Below, piece after piece: positions 1-8,869 of a stretch of DNA of 31,377 nucleotides. This DNA comes from Gp13-AA77 sp036521995. GTDB lineage: Bacteria > Acidobacteriota > Terriglobia > UBA7540. Numbering within the stretch: position 1 is the stretch's first letter; the number at the start of each line of letters is the position of its first letter. The stretch is from positions 1-31,377 of the forward strand of contig DATDGR010000098.1 of NCBI GenBank assembly GCA_036521995.1, given 5' to 3'. The notes under the pieces were generated by a model. That model was given only the letters and a program-made list of their open reading frames with translations. It was not told where the DNA came from and searched no databases. Position numbers and translations under genes: made by a program.

Positions 1-1
1 C

Positions 2-469
2 AGTTGGTCGGCCACCTCCGTGGGTGCGAGCGGCACCGCCAATTTCACCTTGACCCCAGGATCCAACACGCCCTCCGGAACGTACCCCGTGACCCTGATC
101 GCCAACAGCGGCAGCCTCACCCATACCATCACGGTCTTCGTAACCGTCGACACGTCAGTGAAGGTGACGCCGCAGAGCGTCAACTTCGAAAATCAGAAGA
201 AGAAGACGTCCAGCAACCCTAAGCCCGTCACAGTCACTAACAAAGGCAGCGCGCCCCTGACGATCAACAGCTTTTCGTTCCGCGGCCTCAACTCTCGCGA
301 TTTCACTCAAACGAACAACTGCCCGAGTAGTCTCGCATCAGGCGCTTCTTGCACGATCAACGTGACCTTCACACCCGGGGCTACAGGCAGCCGCTCGGCG
401 ACCATGAAAATCACTGACTCCGATGCCGCCAGCCCTCAGCAAATCTCTCTGACCGGCACAGGAACATGA
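2..469 (+). CDS. Choice-of-anchor-D / Ig-like surface protein, C-terminal part (5' end outside window)
   Basis: The frame is open from base 2, so this is the last 155 residues of a longer protein; the GTG at 20 is internal. It shows two all-beta segments. Residues 1-50 end a Ser/Thr/Gly-rich Ig-like domain. Residues 52-155 form an ASH/choice-of-anchor-D-type domain, with the opening V-x-P-x-S-V-N-F, the central VTVTNKGSAPLTI strand, and the closing CTINVTFTP and ISLTGTG strands. These domains are common as tandem repeats in large secreted or cell-surface proteins of Acidobacteriota. No enzyme motif or anchor is visible in this part. The protein stops right after the final beta strand, which is usual for the family. 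The domain type is fairly sure; the role of the whole protein cannot be told from this fragment. Confidence 0.75.
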   Translation, partial: SWSATSVGASGTANFTLTPGSNTPSGTYPVTLIANSGSLTHTITVFVTVDTSVKVTPQSVNFENQKKKTSSNPKPVTVTNKGSAPLTINSFSFRGLNSRDFTQTNNCPSSLASGASCTINVTFTPGATGSRSATMKITDSDAASPQQISLTGTGT

Positions 470-1044
470 CACCCGCTCTGCTGTGCTGAAAGCTAGCCGA
501 TTTCATAGCAATCGCCTGGGTGTTCCTCCCTTCGCTGCACAGCCGCCTGGCCCGAACAGCGGCGTCCGCCGCAGAACCGAAAAATCCATCGCGGAAAGTC
601 GAAAAATGGCCGAGGACGGCCGACAGCGGTTTACCTTGCGGACCCAGTCGATCCTCTTCAGCTCGCTGAAAGCGTGCAAGAACAACACAGATCGAAGGGC
701 AGATACAAGGCGGTCTGATTTTCAACAGCCTAAGCTGCTGATTCTCAACCCTCAAAGAATCTCTCCCGTTCTTCCCGACAATGGCCACATTCCGATTTTG
801 TGGGGCTACGTTATAAGAGTATTAGCCAAATTTCGATGTTCAGTCTGCTGGCATCCGGTCATGGCAACACACATATGGACCAGGGTGCGGAAGGTCAGAT
901 TCGGTTGTCTCAGGGAGCTGAGACGTTTCGACTATCGATAGGCGCAACTCATTCAAGGGTATCAGGTTATTCATGCCGCCGGTTTGATGATTCGGCCTCA
1001 GTCTAACAGGAAGACCAAGCGATCGTCAGGGCTGCCGATCGGAT
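470..1044. other. Gene-poor stretch between two surface-protein genes
   Basis: I see no convincing gene here. The longest frame (483-941, plus) has a composition unlike a globular protein, no recognisable motif and no ribosome binding site. The last 250 bases run into the poorly defined 5' end of the next gene and may be decayed coding sequence. I found no clear terminator hairpin after the stop at 469. Confidence 0.5.
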
Positions 1045-2424
1045 GTGCCGGCAGGCGGGGCCGGCGGACCTGCAGAGGCTCAGCACAGAACATGGACATG
1101 GCCAGTCACAGACCCAGGACGGCAGGGCAGGGCATCACCGTCCGGCGACCACGTATCGCAAGAGTATTTAAATTCGCCGATCGATGCTACGCACCAGAAG
1201 GTGGTCGGTTTCAACACGATTCCACTCTCCAGCACGGCGCCGGCGAACGGGCAGGTCTACCAGTACAGCGGCACTCAGAATCAGTGGATACCGGCGACCA
1301 TTGCATTTAGCGCCGCGGGAGACCTGAGCGGCTCCTCAGGAAGCCAAACTGTGGTCGGCCTTCAGGGCCGAACCCTGGCCTCGACGGCGCCGGCCGCCAA
1401 TCAGTTCCTGGCTTGGAACGCTTCCAGTCTCCAGTGGCAGCCCACCCAGCCGGCCTTCAGCAACCTCAGCGGCTCGGCCGCCTGCGGGCAGATCCCGAGC
1501 CTGACCGGCGACGCCACCACGGCAGCGGGCTCCTGCAACGTCACCGTGGCCAAACTACAAGGGCAACCCATATCGAACGCCATTCCCGCCAGCGGGCAGG
1601 TCCTGACCTTCACCAGTACGGGCTGGACGCCCTCCGCTCCTTCGGCCGGCAACGTGAACTGCCCCAATCTTCCCGCGCTCACCGGCGATGCCACCACCAC
1701 TGTCGGGTCCTGCGGAACGACCGTTGCCAGACTGCAGGGCCGGAGCCTGACCGCTACCCTGCCGGCTGCAAACCAGTTCCTGGGCTGGAATAATTCGGCT
1801 CAGCAGTGGCAGCCCACCCAGCCGGCGTTCAGCAACCTCAGCGGCTCGGCCACCTGCGGACAGATCCCGAGCCTGACCGGTGACGCCACGACCACTGCCG
1901 GCTCCTGCGCGACGACCGTTGCCAGACTGCAAGGTCAGAACCTGGCCGCTACCCTGCCGGCTGCAAACCAGTTCCTGGGCTGGAACAGTTCGGCTCAGCA
2001 GTGGCAGCCCGTCCAGCCGGCCTTCAGCAACCTCAGCGGTACCGCAGCGTGTACGCAGGTCCCCAATCTGACCGGCGACGCCACCACGGCGGCGGGCTCC
2101 TGCAACGTCACCGTCGCCAAACTACAAGGACAAACCCTGTCGAACGCCATTCCCACCAGCGGGCAGGTCCTGACCTTCACCAGTACGGGCTGGACGCCCT
2201 CCGCTCCTTCGGCCGGCAACGTGAACTGCCCCAATCTTCCTGCGCTCACCGGCGACGCCACCACCACTGCCGGGTCCTGCGGGACGACCGTTGCCAGACT
2301 GCAAGGCCAGAGTCTGGCCGCTACCCTACCGGCTGCAAATCAGGTCCTGGGCTGGAACAGTTCGGCTCAGCAGTGGCAGCCTACCCAGCCGGCCTTTTCG
2401 AACCTCTCGGGCGCCATCGCATGA
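1045..2424 (+). CDS. Tail-fibre/adhesin-like repeat protein, N-terminal segment (frame breaks at 2424)
   Basis: This is 459 codons of a repetitive, Ser/Thr/Gly/Ala-rich protein. The unit begins L-T-G-D-A-T-T and continues through G-S-C-x-x-T-V-A-x-L-Q-G, L-P-A-A-N-Q and W-Q-P-T-Q-P-A-F-S-N-L-S-G. LTGD recurs at bases 1501, 1678, 1873, 2068 and 2245, i.e. every 59 or 65 residues, with a conserved Cys pair per unit. Such repeats occur in phage-tail-fibre-like and surface proteins. The first 50 residues are unlike the rest, and the GTG at 1045 has no clear ribosome binding site; the GTG at 1201, just before the conserved part starts, is an alternative. The frame ends at TGA 2422-2424, but the same protein appears to continue one frame over (next entry). 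I read this as the first piece of one long gene split by a single-base change, or as a translationally coupled pair. Confidence 0.6.
   Translation: MPAGGAGGPAEAQHRTWTWPVTDPGRQGRASPSGDHVSQEYLNSPIDATHQKVVGFNTIPLSSTAPANGQVYQYSGTQNQWIPATIAFSAAGDLSGSSGSQTVVGLQGRTLASTAPAANQFLAWNASSLQWQPTQPAFSNLSGSAACGQIPSLTGDATTAAGSCNVTVAKLQGQPISNAIPASGQVLTFTSTGWTPSAPSAGNVNCPNLPALTGDATTTVGSCGTTVARLQGRSLTATLPAANQFLGWNNSAQQWQPTQPAFSNLSGSATCGQIPSLTGDATTTAGSCATTVARLQGQNLAATLPAANQFLGWNSSAQQWQPVQPAFSNLSGTAACTQVPNLTGDATTAAGSCNVTVAKLQGQTLSNAIPTSGQVLTFTSTGWTPSAPSAGNVNCPNLPALTGDATTTAGSCGTTVARLQGQSLAATLPAANQVLGWNSSAQQWQPTQPAFSNLSGAIA
1429..2410 (+). repeat. Long internal direct repeat in the fibre-like gene
   Basis: Bases about 1429-1843 recur at about 1996-2410, offset by 567 bp, with very few differences. 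Part of the unit (from 1681) also recurs at 1876, offset by 195 bp. Both offsets are multiples of three, so unit gain or loss would keep the frame. Confidence 0.8.
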
Positions 2425-4481
2425 ATCAGACTCCTCTTACTACGAACGGCGATATGCTCACAGTTTCAAGCGGAGGACTCGCGCGCCTGCCGATTGGCAC
2501 TGCCAATCAGTGCCTGCAGGTGAATGGCGCCGCCACCGGTTATCAATTTGGCTCGTGTGCGGCCGGAGCGGCGCCCGGCGGAGCGAGCGCCCAGATCCAG
2601 TTCAACAATAGCGGCGTCTTTGGCGGAGCGATGAATTTCACCTACAACACTGCCAGTGGGGCGGTGTCTCTTCAACCGGCGCCCAGTCAGGACGCCGTAG
2701 CGTTGAGCCTGGCTCCGAGCGCCTCCACTCCAACCAACGACACCTTTGACGTCTTCAAGGATTCCGGCAAAACCACCAAGACCTTGTGGGTGGACTCCAG
2801 CGGCAACCTCAATTTAGGAGGCGAGGTCGCCACCACGGCGTCTGCGGCCAGTGGGGCGGGCTTCAATATGCCATCCGGGACGGCGCCCACCAGCCCCGTG
2901 AGTGGCGATTTCTGGCAAGAGTCTGGCGTTCCCGCGCTCTACAACGGGGCGGCAACCTTGGCGGGGGTCGTCAACCCCGAGCCTGCCACTTACAATCCCA
3001 GCAGCACCTCGGGCATCGAGTGCCGCGTCGACGGAATCATCTTCAGCTCTTACACCCAATGCTTCACCGCAGTCCCGGATGGCGCTACTCTGCGCATCAT
3101 CGACTACATGGGTGCAGCCGATCCGTTGTCTGACCCGCTGGCGGTCAATAAAGGGCACCAACACTGGCATATCATGTACCTGGCTCCCGGCCAACCGGTT
3201 GCGGGCACCCCTCTCCCCATTCCGGTCAACAACGCGATTCATACCGGCATAAACGGTGATCCAAGCGGGGCCGGGAACGCCGTGAGCTGCATGGATCCTG
3301 ACGTAGGTCCTGCCGGGGGAAATCCCTGGTGCGTTTTCCAAGCCAGCTCTACCTTTCCTCCGGCGGTCAACCCGCCGGCCGGGCCGGTCTCCGCATCAGC
3401 GGTGAGCGGTGGTACGCTCTCCGCCCAGACCGACAACATCTGGCTGGCTTACTTGACCGCCAGCGGCCCGACCGAAATCCTGGTGCAGCCCCCTGGCTGG
3501 ACGCCAAGCCACAAGTATGGCGTCGGCTACCCCATCATGGACACCAGCACGAACTGCGGCGGCGGCCCTTGCACCTGGGTAGCTCTGACCGCCGGGTTCT
3601 CAGGCGCGAGCTATCCCGCCTTCAACTCCAATGGAACTCTGGGCGCGAAAGTATCCGGCGACGGCGGCACTCCAGCCATCACCTGGATGAACATTGCGGT
3701 TGGAGCTTCGTTCTACCAGACGCCGGCGGCAGTGTCGCTGGACGGCGTCGCGGCCACCCAAATCAATGTGGCCATTCCCGGTATCGGCGCCCCGATTGCC
3801 AACACGGCGGTTTACCTGACCCAGACAGCGGCGGTGGCGGGCACGTCAGAGAGCGCCAATACGGCCACGCTGACGTCGGCGGCCAATCTGACTCCCAATG
3901 TCGTTGTAGATGCCAACGTGTATGTGCAAGGCGTCGGTGGCGCAAACTGTGCCGGCTATAACGGCGTGTGGACGATCACCGCCATCACAACCACTTCCCT
4001 CAGCTTCTGGACGCCCACCACGGGATTGCCCAACACTTGCACGGTGACGAGTGCAACCTACGAAATCGTGAGCAACGAAGCTCCCAGTGGTCTTACTCCC
4101 ACAGCCTCCACCTACCAAGGGGTTAAAGGGCAATCCACAAATCCGTCGATGTATAGCATCGGCTGCTCACCCGGCTGCAGCCAAGCCACGATCCTCAGCA
4201 CCGGCAATAGTCCCGTCGAGGTCAACGCCACCCAGTCGGTTTTTGTCCTGGGCCCTCCCAACCCGGGCAAGCGGGCCGGGGGGATTGAAATCAGCGGTCG
4301 CATCTCGAACCTGACCGTAGATGCAGCGGCAGCTACCGCCCCCTGGAACGTGTTCACCGGCAACGTCGGCGTAACCAACGGAAGTCCCACGGTGACCTGG
4401 AAAGACGGCAACCAATTCCAGAGCGGCAACCTTTGGACGCTGTCCTCGATTTGTCTACACCAACGACTGCGACCTCAGTGA
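2421..4481 (+). CDS. Tail-fibre/adhesin-like protein, middle segment (second frame)
   Basis: ATG 2421 overlaps the stop of the preceding frame as ATGA. The translation begins MNQTPLTTNGDMLTVSSGGL and continues with A-R-L-P-I-G-T-A-N-Q-C-L, which reads as a direct continuation of the upstream repeats. Further on are A-Q-I-Q-F-N-N-S-G-V-F-G-G (about 55-70) and a T-S-P-V-S-G-D-F-W motif (about 155-165), both frequent in tail-fibre-type proteins. The rest is Gly/Ala/Thr-rich predicted beta structure without an enzyme signature. The 686-residue frame ends at 4479-4481 after 'SGNLWTL' in what looks like nonsense (CLHQRLRPQ), suggesting a second frame break. An independent coupled gene is possible, but a frameshifted single gene is the simpler reading. 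Host-encoded surface protein and prophage remnant cannot be told apart; no other phage gene is nearby. Confidence 0.6.
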   Translation: MNQTPLTTNGDMLTVSSGGLARLPIGTANQCLQVNGAATGYQFGSCAAGAAPGGASAQIQFNNSGVFGGAMNFTYNTASGAVSLQPAPSQDAVALSLAPSASTPTNDTFDVFKDSGKTTKTLWVDSSGNLNLGGEVATTASAASGAGFNMPSGTAPTSPVSGDFWQESGVPALYNGAATLAGVVNPEPATYNPSSTSGIECRVDGIIFSSYTQCFTAVPDGATLRIIDYMGAADPLSDPLAVNKGHQHWHIMYLAPGQPVAGTPLPIPVNNAIHTGINGDPSGAGNAVSCMDPDVGPAGGNPWCVFQASSTFPPAVNPPAGPVSASAVSGGTLSAQTDNIWLAYLTASGPTEILVQPPGWTPSHKYGVGYPIMDTSTNCGGGPCTWVALTAGFSGASYPAFNSNGTLGAKVSGDGGTPAITWMNIAVGASFYQTPAAVSLDGVAATQINVAIPGIGAPIANTAVYLTQTAAVAGTSESANTATLTSAANLTPNVVVDANVYVQGVGGANCAGYNGVWTITAITTTSLSFWTPTTGLPNTCTVTSATYEIVSNEAPSGLTPTASTYQGVKGQSTNPSMYSIGCSPGCSQATILSTGNSPVEVNATQSVFVLGPPNPGKRAGGIEISGRISNLTVDAAAATAPWNVFTGNVGVTNGSPTVTWKDGNQFQSGNLWTLSSICLHQRLRPQ

Positions 4482-5167
4482 ACTACGCTATAGGAGAGCC
4501 CCTAACACACTTTAGCGAAGATGGACTCGGGCACTATTGCAGTGTCGACGCGGGCGTGGGATGTAGTTTGCCGTCGCTCACGGTGGGCTCCTCCCAGGCA
4601 GGAAGCGGCGTTGCCTTGAGCCTCGCGGCGGGGGACGATTCCAGTACGGCCGCGGCCAGTGCCGGACCATTGACGGCGCGCGGCGGCAATTGCTCAGCCA
4701 GCTCAGGATCCTCGTGCATTCCGGGAAACGCGACCTTTGGCGCAGGAACCAACGCGCAGGCCAATGCAGCCCAGGGCATGACTCAGGTTACGATCCCGGT
4801 GTGGAACGCCACGGCCGGGGCCATCGCCGCGGGTGCGCTCGTGAAGTTTTCGGATACCAACAATCAAGTGACGCCCACGGTCGCCGGAACGGACACGAAC
4901 GGCTTTATCGGGTTTGCGGCGGCTGCGATCGGTAGCGGAGCGGTAGGCAACGTGGTCATCTCCGGTGAGATCACAGGTCCAAAGACCGAGAATACGTGCG
5001 CAGTCGGTAACTTTGTCCAGGTCAGCCAAGTCGCATCGGGAGCGAATGGCAACGTCCAATGCAGCTCTACGTTTACCGCTGGGACCGTGGTGGGTATTGC
5101 AGCCAGCGCCGCCTCTGGGACTCAGGCGAGCCCCGCTCCCATTGTGGTTCTGGTTCAACCACGGTAG
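4433..5167 (+). CDS. Tail-fibre/adhesin-like protein, C-terminal segment (third frame)
   Basis: This frame overlaps the previous one by 49 bases and has only a TTG at its first position, with no ribosome binding site, so it is probably the displaced C-terminus of the same protein. The opening 20 residues may be out-of-frame read. From about residue 40 it is Gly/Ala/Ser/Thr-rich, with a block at about 115-180 (M-T-Q-V-T-I-P-V-W-N, then A-G-A-L-V-K-F-S, then G-F-I-G-F-A-A-A-A-I and V-V-I-S-G-E-I) resembling the small beta-barrel repeats seen near the ends of tail or capsid-decoration proteins. It ends in a hydrophobic strand, V-V-L-V-Q-P-R. No membrane anchor or sorting signal is evident. Whether 1045-5167 is a pseudogene, a sequencing-error artefact or a real multi-frame locus cannot be decided from the sequence alone. 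Confidence 0.5.
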   Translation: MDAVLDLSTPTTATSVNYAIGEPLTHFSEDGLGHYCSVDAGVGCSLPSLTVGSSQAGSGVALSLAAGDDSSTAAASAGPLTARGGNCSASSGSSCIPGNATFGAGTNAQANAAQGMTQVTIPVWNATAGAIAAGALVKFSDTNNQVTPTVAGTDTNGFIGFAAAAIGSGAVGNVVISGEITGPKTENTCAVGNFVQVSQVASGANGNVQCSSTFTAGTVVGIAASAASGTQASPAPIVVLVQPR

Positions 5168-5509
5168 GGACGTCTAAATAGCTGCCGACTCTAATCAAAC
5201 AGTTTGTTCGCCCGCACGGTGGCGCATCGGTGGCGCTTTTTGCCATGGGTGCGGCCTCAGGGGCTACAATCCCAGCATGCCTCGCCAGCATAACAAACGG
5301 TCAAACGAGGGCTGGCTGCCTCGGCCTTGACCGCACACATCGCAAAGGCTGCAATGTAATGCGCCACCCGTAAAGTATTTTTGAGCCCCGCCCCTTTCCG
5401 GAGGGCTTTCGCCCACGGCTCAGGCCACCTCGACCTAACCCACTATGGCGCTGGTCTGGAAGGCCGGTTTGGACCGTCGCACCCCTGAATGCTATCCTCA
5501 TCAAGAGCC
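5168..5509. other. Intergenic region before the sigma-54 activator
   Basis: No gene seen. A short GCGC-atcggtg-GCGC stem followed by TTTTT (about 5223-5242) could be a weak terminator for the fibre-like gene. The octamer GGTGGCGC occurs twice there. A promoter-like pair near 5469-5498 is listed separately. Confidence 0.4.
5469..5498 (+). promoter_or_regulatory. Possible extended -10 promoter of the GAF/sigma-54 regulator
   Basis: TTGGAC (5469-5474), an 18-base spacer, then TG-C-TATCCT (extended -10, hexamer 5493-5498). The ATG at 5489 would lie inside this promoter, so, if it is real, translation would start at ATG 5510 with an almost leaderless message. Confidence 0.35.
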
Positions 5510-7606
5510 ATGACTGACACTTACGGGCCCGGCTTCGCCGCGCAATCTTCCATTTCCGAGTACCAGGCGCTGCTGGAAGTCTCGGAGTCGATCGCCGCTC
5601 ATCGCGATCTGGCCGCCTTGTTCCATGACCTTGCCCAGCGTCTGCACCGGGTGGTCGAGTTCGAGTTCCTGTCTCTTGTACTCCATGAACCCGCCCGAAA
5701 CGTGATGCGGCTCCACATTCTGGAGACCAATCTCCCCACCGATCTGCAAACGGGAAGGGAAACGCCGGTGGAGCAATCGCTCGGCGGTAAGGTGTGGAAG
5801 ACGCAGCAGCCGCTGGTGATTCCTGACGTGGAGACCGAAACGGGGTTTCCCGAAATGATGCGGATTCTGCGCGAGCACCAGGTGCGGTCGGTCTGTACGC
5901 TTCCCCTCACCACGGCGCAACGGCGGCTCGGCGCCATGGGAGTCGGGAGCCGCACCGCCCGGGTCTATCACGCGGAAGACGTCGAATTCCTGGGTCAAGT
6001 TGCGCGCCAGGTGGCGGTGGCTGTGGACAACGCGCTGAACGCCCAGGCTGCCAAGTGCTACCAGGAACAGCTGGCGCACGAGCGCGACCGATTGCGCTTG
6101 CTTCTCGACGTTAACAACGCCATTGTCTCCAACCTCAGTAAGAAGGAGCTTTTCGCCGCCATCTCGGCCGGCCTGCGCCGCCTGCTGGAGCTCGAGTACA
6201 CGAGTCTGGCGGTTTACGATTCGAAGGCCAACCAACTCCGGCTCTATGCTCTCGATTTTCCCGACGGTCAGGATTTCGTGATCGAGGAAGCGCAGATCCC
6301 CATCGATGGTACGCCGCCGGGTCTAGCTTTCACCACGCGGCAGCCCGTTGTAATGGATAGTTCGAACATCGGCCAGTTCACCTCCGAAGGCTTCCGCAAG
6401 GTCCTGGCTCAAGGCCTGCGCTCGGGCTGCGCCCTTCCTCTGATTTCGCGGGATCGCGTGCTGGGTACGCTGAACGTCGGCACCCGGCGGGACGCCAGCT
6501 TTGCGACCCAGGATATCGATCTGCTGACTCAGATTGCGAATCAGATCGCCATCGCCCTCGAGAATGCCTTGGCCTTTTCCGAGATCGAAGATCTGAAGGA
6601 GCAGTTGGCGAAAGAAAAGCTCTACCTGGAAGACGAGATCCGCACCGAGCACGACTTCGAGGAGATTGTCGGGCAGAGCCCGCCTCTGAAGCGGGTCTTG
6701 AGTCAGGTGGAGACGGTGGCGCCGACCGACGCCGCCGTGCTGATTCAAGGGGAGACCGGTACGGGAAAGGAGGTGATCGCGCGCGCGATTCACAACCTGA
6801 GCCGGCGGCGGGATCGCACTTTCGTCAAGGTGAATTGCGCGGCGATTCCTGCCGGACTTCTGGAGAGCGAGCTCTTCGGCCATGAAAAGGGCGCCTTCAC
6901 CGGCGCGATTGCGCAGCGGGCGGGCCGCTTTGAGCTGGCCCACCTGGGTACGCTGTTTCTGGATGAGGTCGGAGACATCCCGCTCGAGCTGCAGCCGAAG
7001 CTGCTGCGCGCCCTGCAGGAACAGGCGTTCGAGCGCTTGGGGGGAACGCGGACGGTCCGTGTGGATGCGCGCCTGGTGGCTGCCACCAACCGCAACCTGG
7101 CGGAGATGGTGGCGGATCAGCGGTTTCGCAGCGATCTTTTTTACCGGCTCAACGTGTTCCCGGTTCAGATGCCGCCCCTGCGCGAACGGCGGGAAGACAT
7201 TCCCCTGCTGGTTCGCTACTTTGTCCAGAAGTACGCCTTGCGAATGGAGAGAAAAATCGAGACCGTCTCCAGTGAGGCTCTCCAGGCCTTGACGGACTAT
7301 GCCTGGCCCGGTAACATCCGCGAGCTCGAGAACTTCATCGAGCGCGCCGTGATCCTCTCCCGCGGCCCGATACTGCAAGTTTCGATCAATGACTTGCGGC
7401 TCGGTTTGGAATCGCCGCCCACTCCGGCCGCGACGCTCGAAGCCGCGGAGCGGGAGCATATTCAGCGCATTCTCCGCGAGACCGACTGGGTGATCGGCGG
7501 GCCGAACGGCGCGGCGGACCGGCTCGGCCTGAAGCGCACCACTTTGCAGTCCAAGATGCGGAAGCTGGGAATCGCGCGCCCGCAAGCTCACCGACTCGAA
7601 TCCTAA
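5510..7606 (+). CDS. GAF-GAF-AAA+ sigma-54-dependent transcriptional activator, Fis family
   Basis: A cytoplasmic enhancer-binding protein that remodels sigma-54 RNA polymerase by ATP hydrolysis. Two GAF sensor domains come first (about 15-185 and 190-370), then a short coiled linker (about 365-385), then the AAA+ domain. Visible motifs: Walker A GETGTGKE (414-421), the sigma-54-contacting GAFTGA loop (461-466), Walker B LFLDE (482-486), and the arginine-finger region FRSDLFYRLNVFP. A C-terminal Fis-type helix-turn-helix (about 645-690) includes AADRLGLKRTTLQSKMRKLGI-like spacing. The domain order matches FhlA-type regulators, but the GAF ligand cannot be predicted. All key AAA+ residues are intact, so it should be active. 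I chose ATG 5510 over 5489 because the latter overlaps a promoter-like element; neither has a strong ribosome binding site. The target genes are not evident in the window. Confidence 0.92.
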   Translation: MTDTYGPGFAAQSSISEYQALLEVSESIAAHRDLAALFHDLAQRLHRVVEFEFLSLVLHEPARNVMRLHILETNLPTDLQTGRETPVEQSLGGKVWKTQQPLVIPDVETETGFPEMMRILREHQVRSVCTLPLTTAQRRLGAMGVGSRTARVYHAEDVEFLGQVARQVAVAVDNALNAQAAKCYQEQLAHERDRLRLLLDVNNAIVSNLSKKELFAAISAGLRRLLELEYTSLAVYDSKANQLRLYALDFPDGQDFVIEEAQIPIDGTPPGLAFTTRQPVVMDSSNIGQFTSEGFRKVLAQGLRSGCALPLISRDRVLGTLNVGTRRDASFATQDIDLLTQIANQIAIALENALAFSEIEDLKEQLAKEKLYLEDEIRTEHDFEEIVGQSPPLKRVLSQVETVAPTDAAVLIQGETGTGKEVIARAIHNLSRRRDRTFVKVNCAAIPAGLLESELFGHEKGAFTGAIAQRAGRFELAHLGTLFLDEVGDIPLELQPKLLRALQEQAFERLGGTRTVRVDARLVAATNRNLAEMVADQRFRSDLFYRLNVFPVQMPPLRERREDIPLLVRYFVQKYALRMERKIETVSSEALQALTDYAWPGNIRELENFIERAVILSRGPILQVSINDLRLGLESPPTPAATLEAAEREHIQRILRETDWVIGGPNGAADRLGLKRTTLQSKMRKLGIARPQAHRLES

Positions 7607-7609
7607 TCT

Positions 7610-8869
7610 TCAGCGGCCGGCCACAGGTGCGCTCAAGTCGGAAGTACCGTAAAAGACACTGTTGGCCCACTTCAGAGCGTCGAGATAGGCCGCAAAGAAG
7701 GCGGACTCTCTCAATCTGAGCTGGGAGGCGTGACGGCTCACCGCCGCCCAATCGCCTTGTTCATAGGACCTGATCAATTCGTAGACGGTCCGGAGGCGGT
7801 TGTCACCTCCTGAAAGCGCGACCCGCGTTTCCTCCGGCGGCGCAATCTGCTCAAGAATCTCGTTCATCGGACGGCCGAGCAGGGTATCCATCAAGGAAAG
7901 AAGGCCCATGAGAAAGAACTCGGGGCCATCGGCAGTTCGTCCCAGCGCCGGCGCCAGGAGTTCGCAACACTGCGCCCGGGTTAGCGACGTCAGGGTCAAT
8001 TCGTGGGGCTTGTCCTGGGCGGTGCTGAGCAAGGCCACGACCGAGCCCCATTTTTTGACTTCCTGCTGGCCCAAGAGCAAGAGGGCGTGTCGAACCGACC
8101 GGATCTCCACGGTGAAGGCGAACAGCGCTGAATTGACGAGCCTCATCAGCTTGTAGCAGAGAGACACTTCGCTCTGGATAATGCCTTCAACCTCCGAGAT
8201 ATTGAGGTCCGGCTGGGCGATGGCGCGGAGCAGGTTCAGGTAATGCAACTTAAAGGCGGGAATGCTGGTGCCGGCCACGATTTGCGGGCGGCAGAAAAAG
8301 TAACCTTGGAAGTAGCGATAGCCAGCCGCCACGGCTTCCTCAAATTCCTCGCGGCTCTCAACCTTTTCGGCAAGGAACCTGATGCCGTGTGCGCTGAACC
8401 GGCTGACGAGCGCTCTTCGCGCTGAAGAAGGCGTGGCGAGAAAATCCACCTTGATGATGTCCGCCAGTTCGATGAAGGGCTGAACTTTCTCCGAAAGTAC
8501 GAAATCATCCAGAACGATGAGGTATCCGGCTTGCTTCAGCCGTCTGAGCGCGGAAACAACGTCGTCGTCGGCTTCGATGTTTTCCAGGACCTCGATGGCG
8601 GCTTGCTCTTTGGGCAGAAGGGTGGCGTAGTCGTTGATCAGAAACTGTCTGGTGCAGTTGATGAAGGCCCGGTGTCCAGCCGTCAGCACTCCGGTACCGG
8701 AGGTGAACAGATTCTCCACCACGTCGCGGGTGGCGGCGTCCCCATCCGTGGCGCTGAAAAAATTGTCGACGCCGCCACGAAAAAGGAGCTCGTAGCCGTA
8801 GACTCTCTCTTTGTCGTCCAATATGGGTTGGCGCGCGACGATTCGGGTGGCTTCTTTTTCTAGACTCAT
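7610..8869 (-). CDS. EAL-HDOD domain signalling protein (YuxH type)
   Basis: 419 residues with an EAL-like domain (about 10-200) followed by an HDOD domain (about 205-400), the architecture of YuxH/CdgJ-type proteins that act in c-di-GMP-linked or motility signalling. The EAL signature is degenerate: ELL (27-29) replaces EAL; DDF (121-123) lacks the Gly of DDFG; KVD (140-142) and AEKVE (167-171) are variants of KxD and AEGVE; QGYFF (188-192) is kept. I expect no phosphodiesterase activity, or a binding role only. The HDOD part has no HD catalytic pair, as usual. It is convergent with the sigma-54 activator, with 3 bp between the stop codons and no room for a separate terminator. Start is the ATG at 8869; a small inverted repeat lies just upstream of it. 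Confidence 0.9.
   Translation of the reverse strand: MSLEKEATRIVARQPILDDKERVYGYELLFRGGVDNFFSATDGDAATRDVVENLFTSGTGVLTAGHRAFINCTRQFLINDYATLLPKEQAAIEVLENIEADDDVVSALRRLKQAGYLIVLDDFVLSEKVQPFIELADIIKVDFLATPSSARRALVSRFSAHGIRFLAEKVESREEFEEAVAAGYRYFQGYFFCRPQIVAGTSIPAFKLHYLNLLRAIAQPDLNISEVEGIIQSEVSLCYKLMRLVNSALFAFTVEIRSVRHALLLLGQQEVKKWGSVVALLSTAQDKPHELTLTSLTRAQCCELLAPALGRTADGPEFFLMGLLSLMDTLLGRPMNEILEQIAPPEETRVALSGGDNRLRTVYELIRSYEQGDWAAVSRHASQLRLRESAFFAAYLDALKWANSVFYGTSDLSAPVAGR

Noticed and set aside
483..941. 152-codon plus-strand frame
   Set aside because: No start signal, no recognisable domain, odd composition; treated as non-coding.
1045..5167. Complete prophage or tailocin
   Set aside because: Only a fibre-like protein is present; no capsid, portal, terminase, sheath or lysis gene is found in the window.
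6323..7591. 422-codon minus-strand frame opposite the sigma-54 activator
   Set aside because: Shadow of a gene with all AAA+ motifs intact; no family features of its own.
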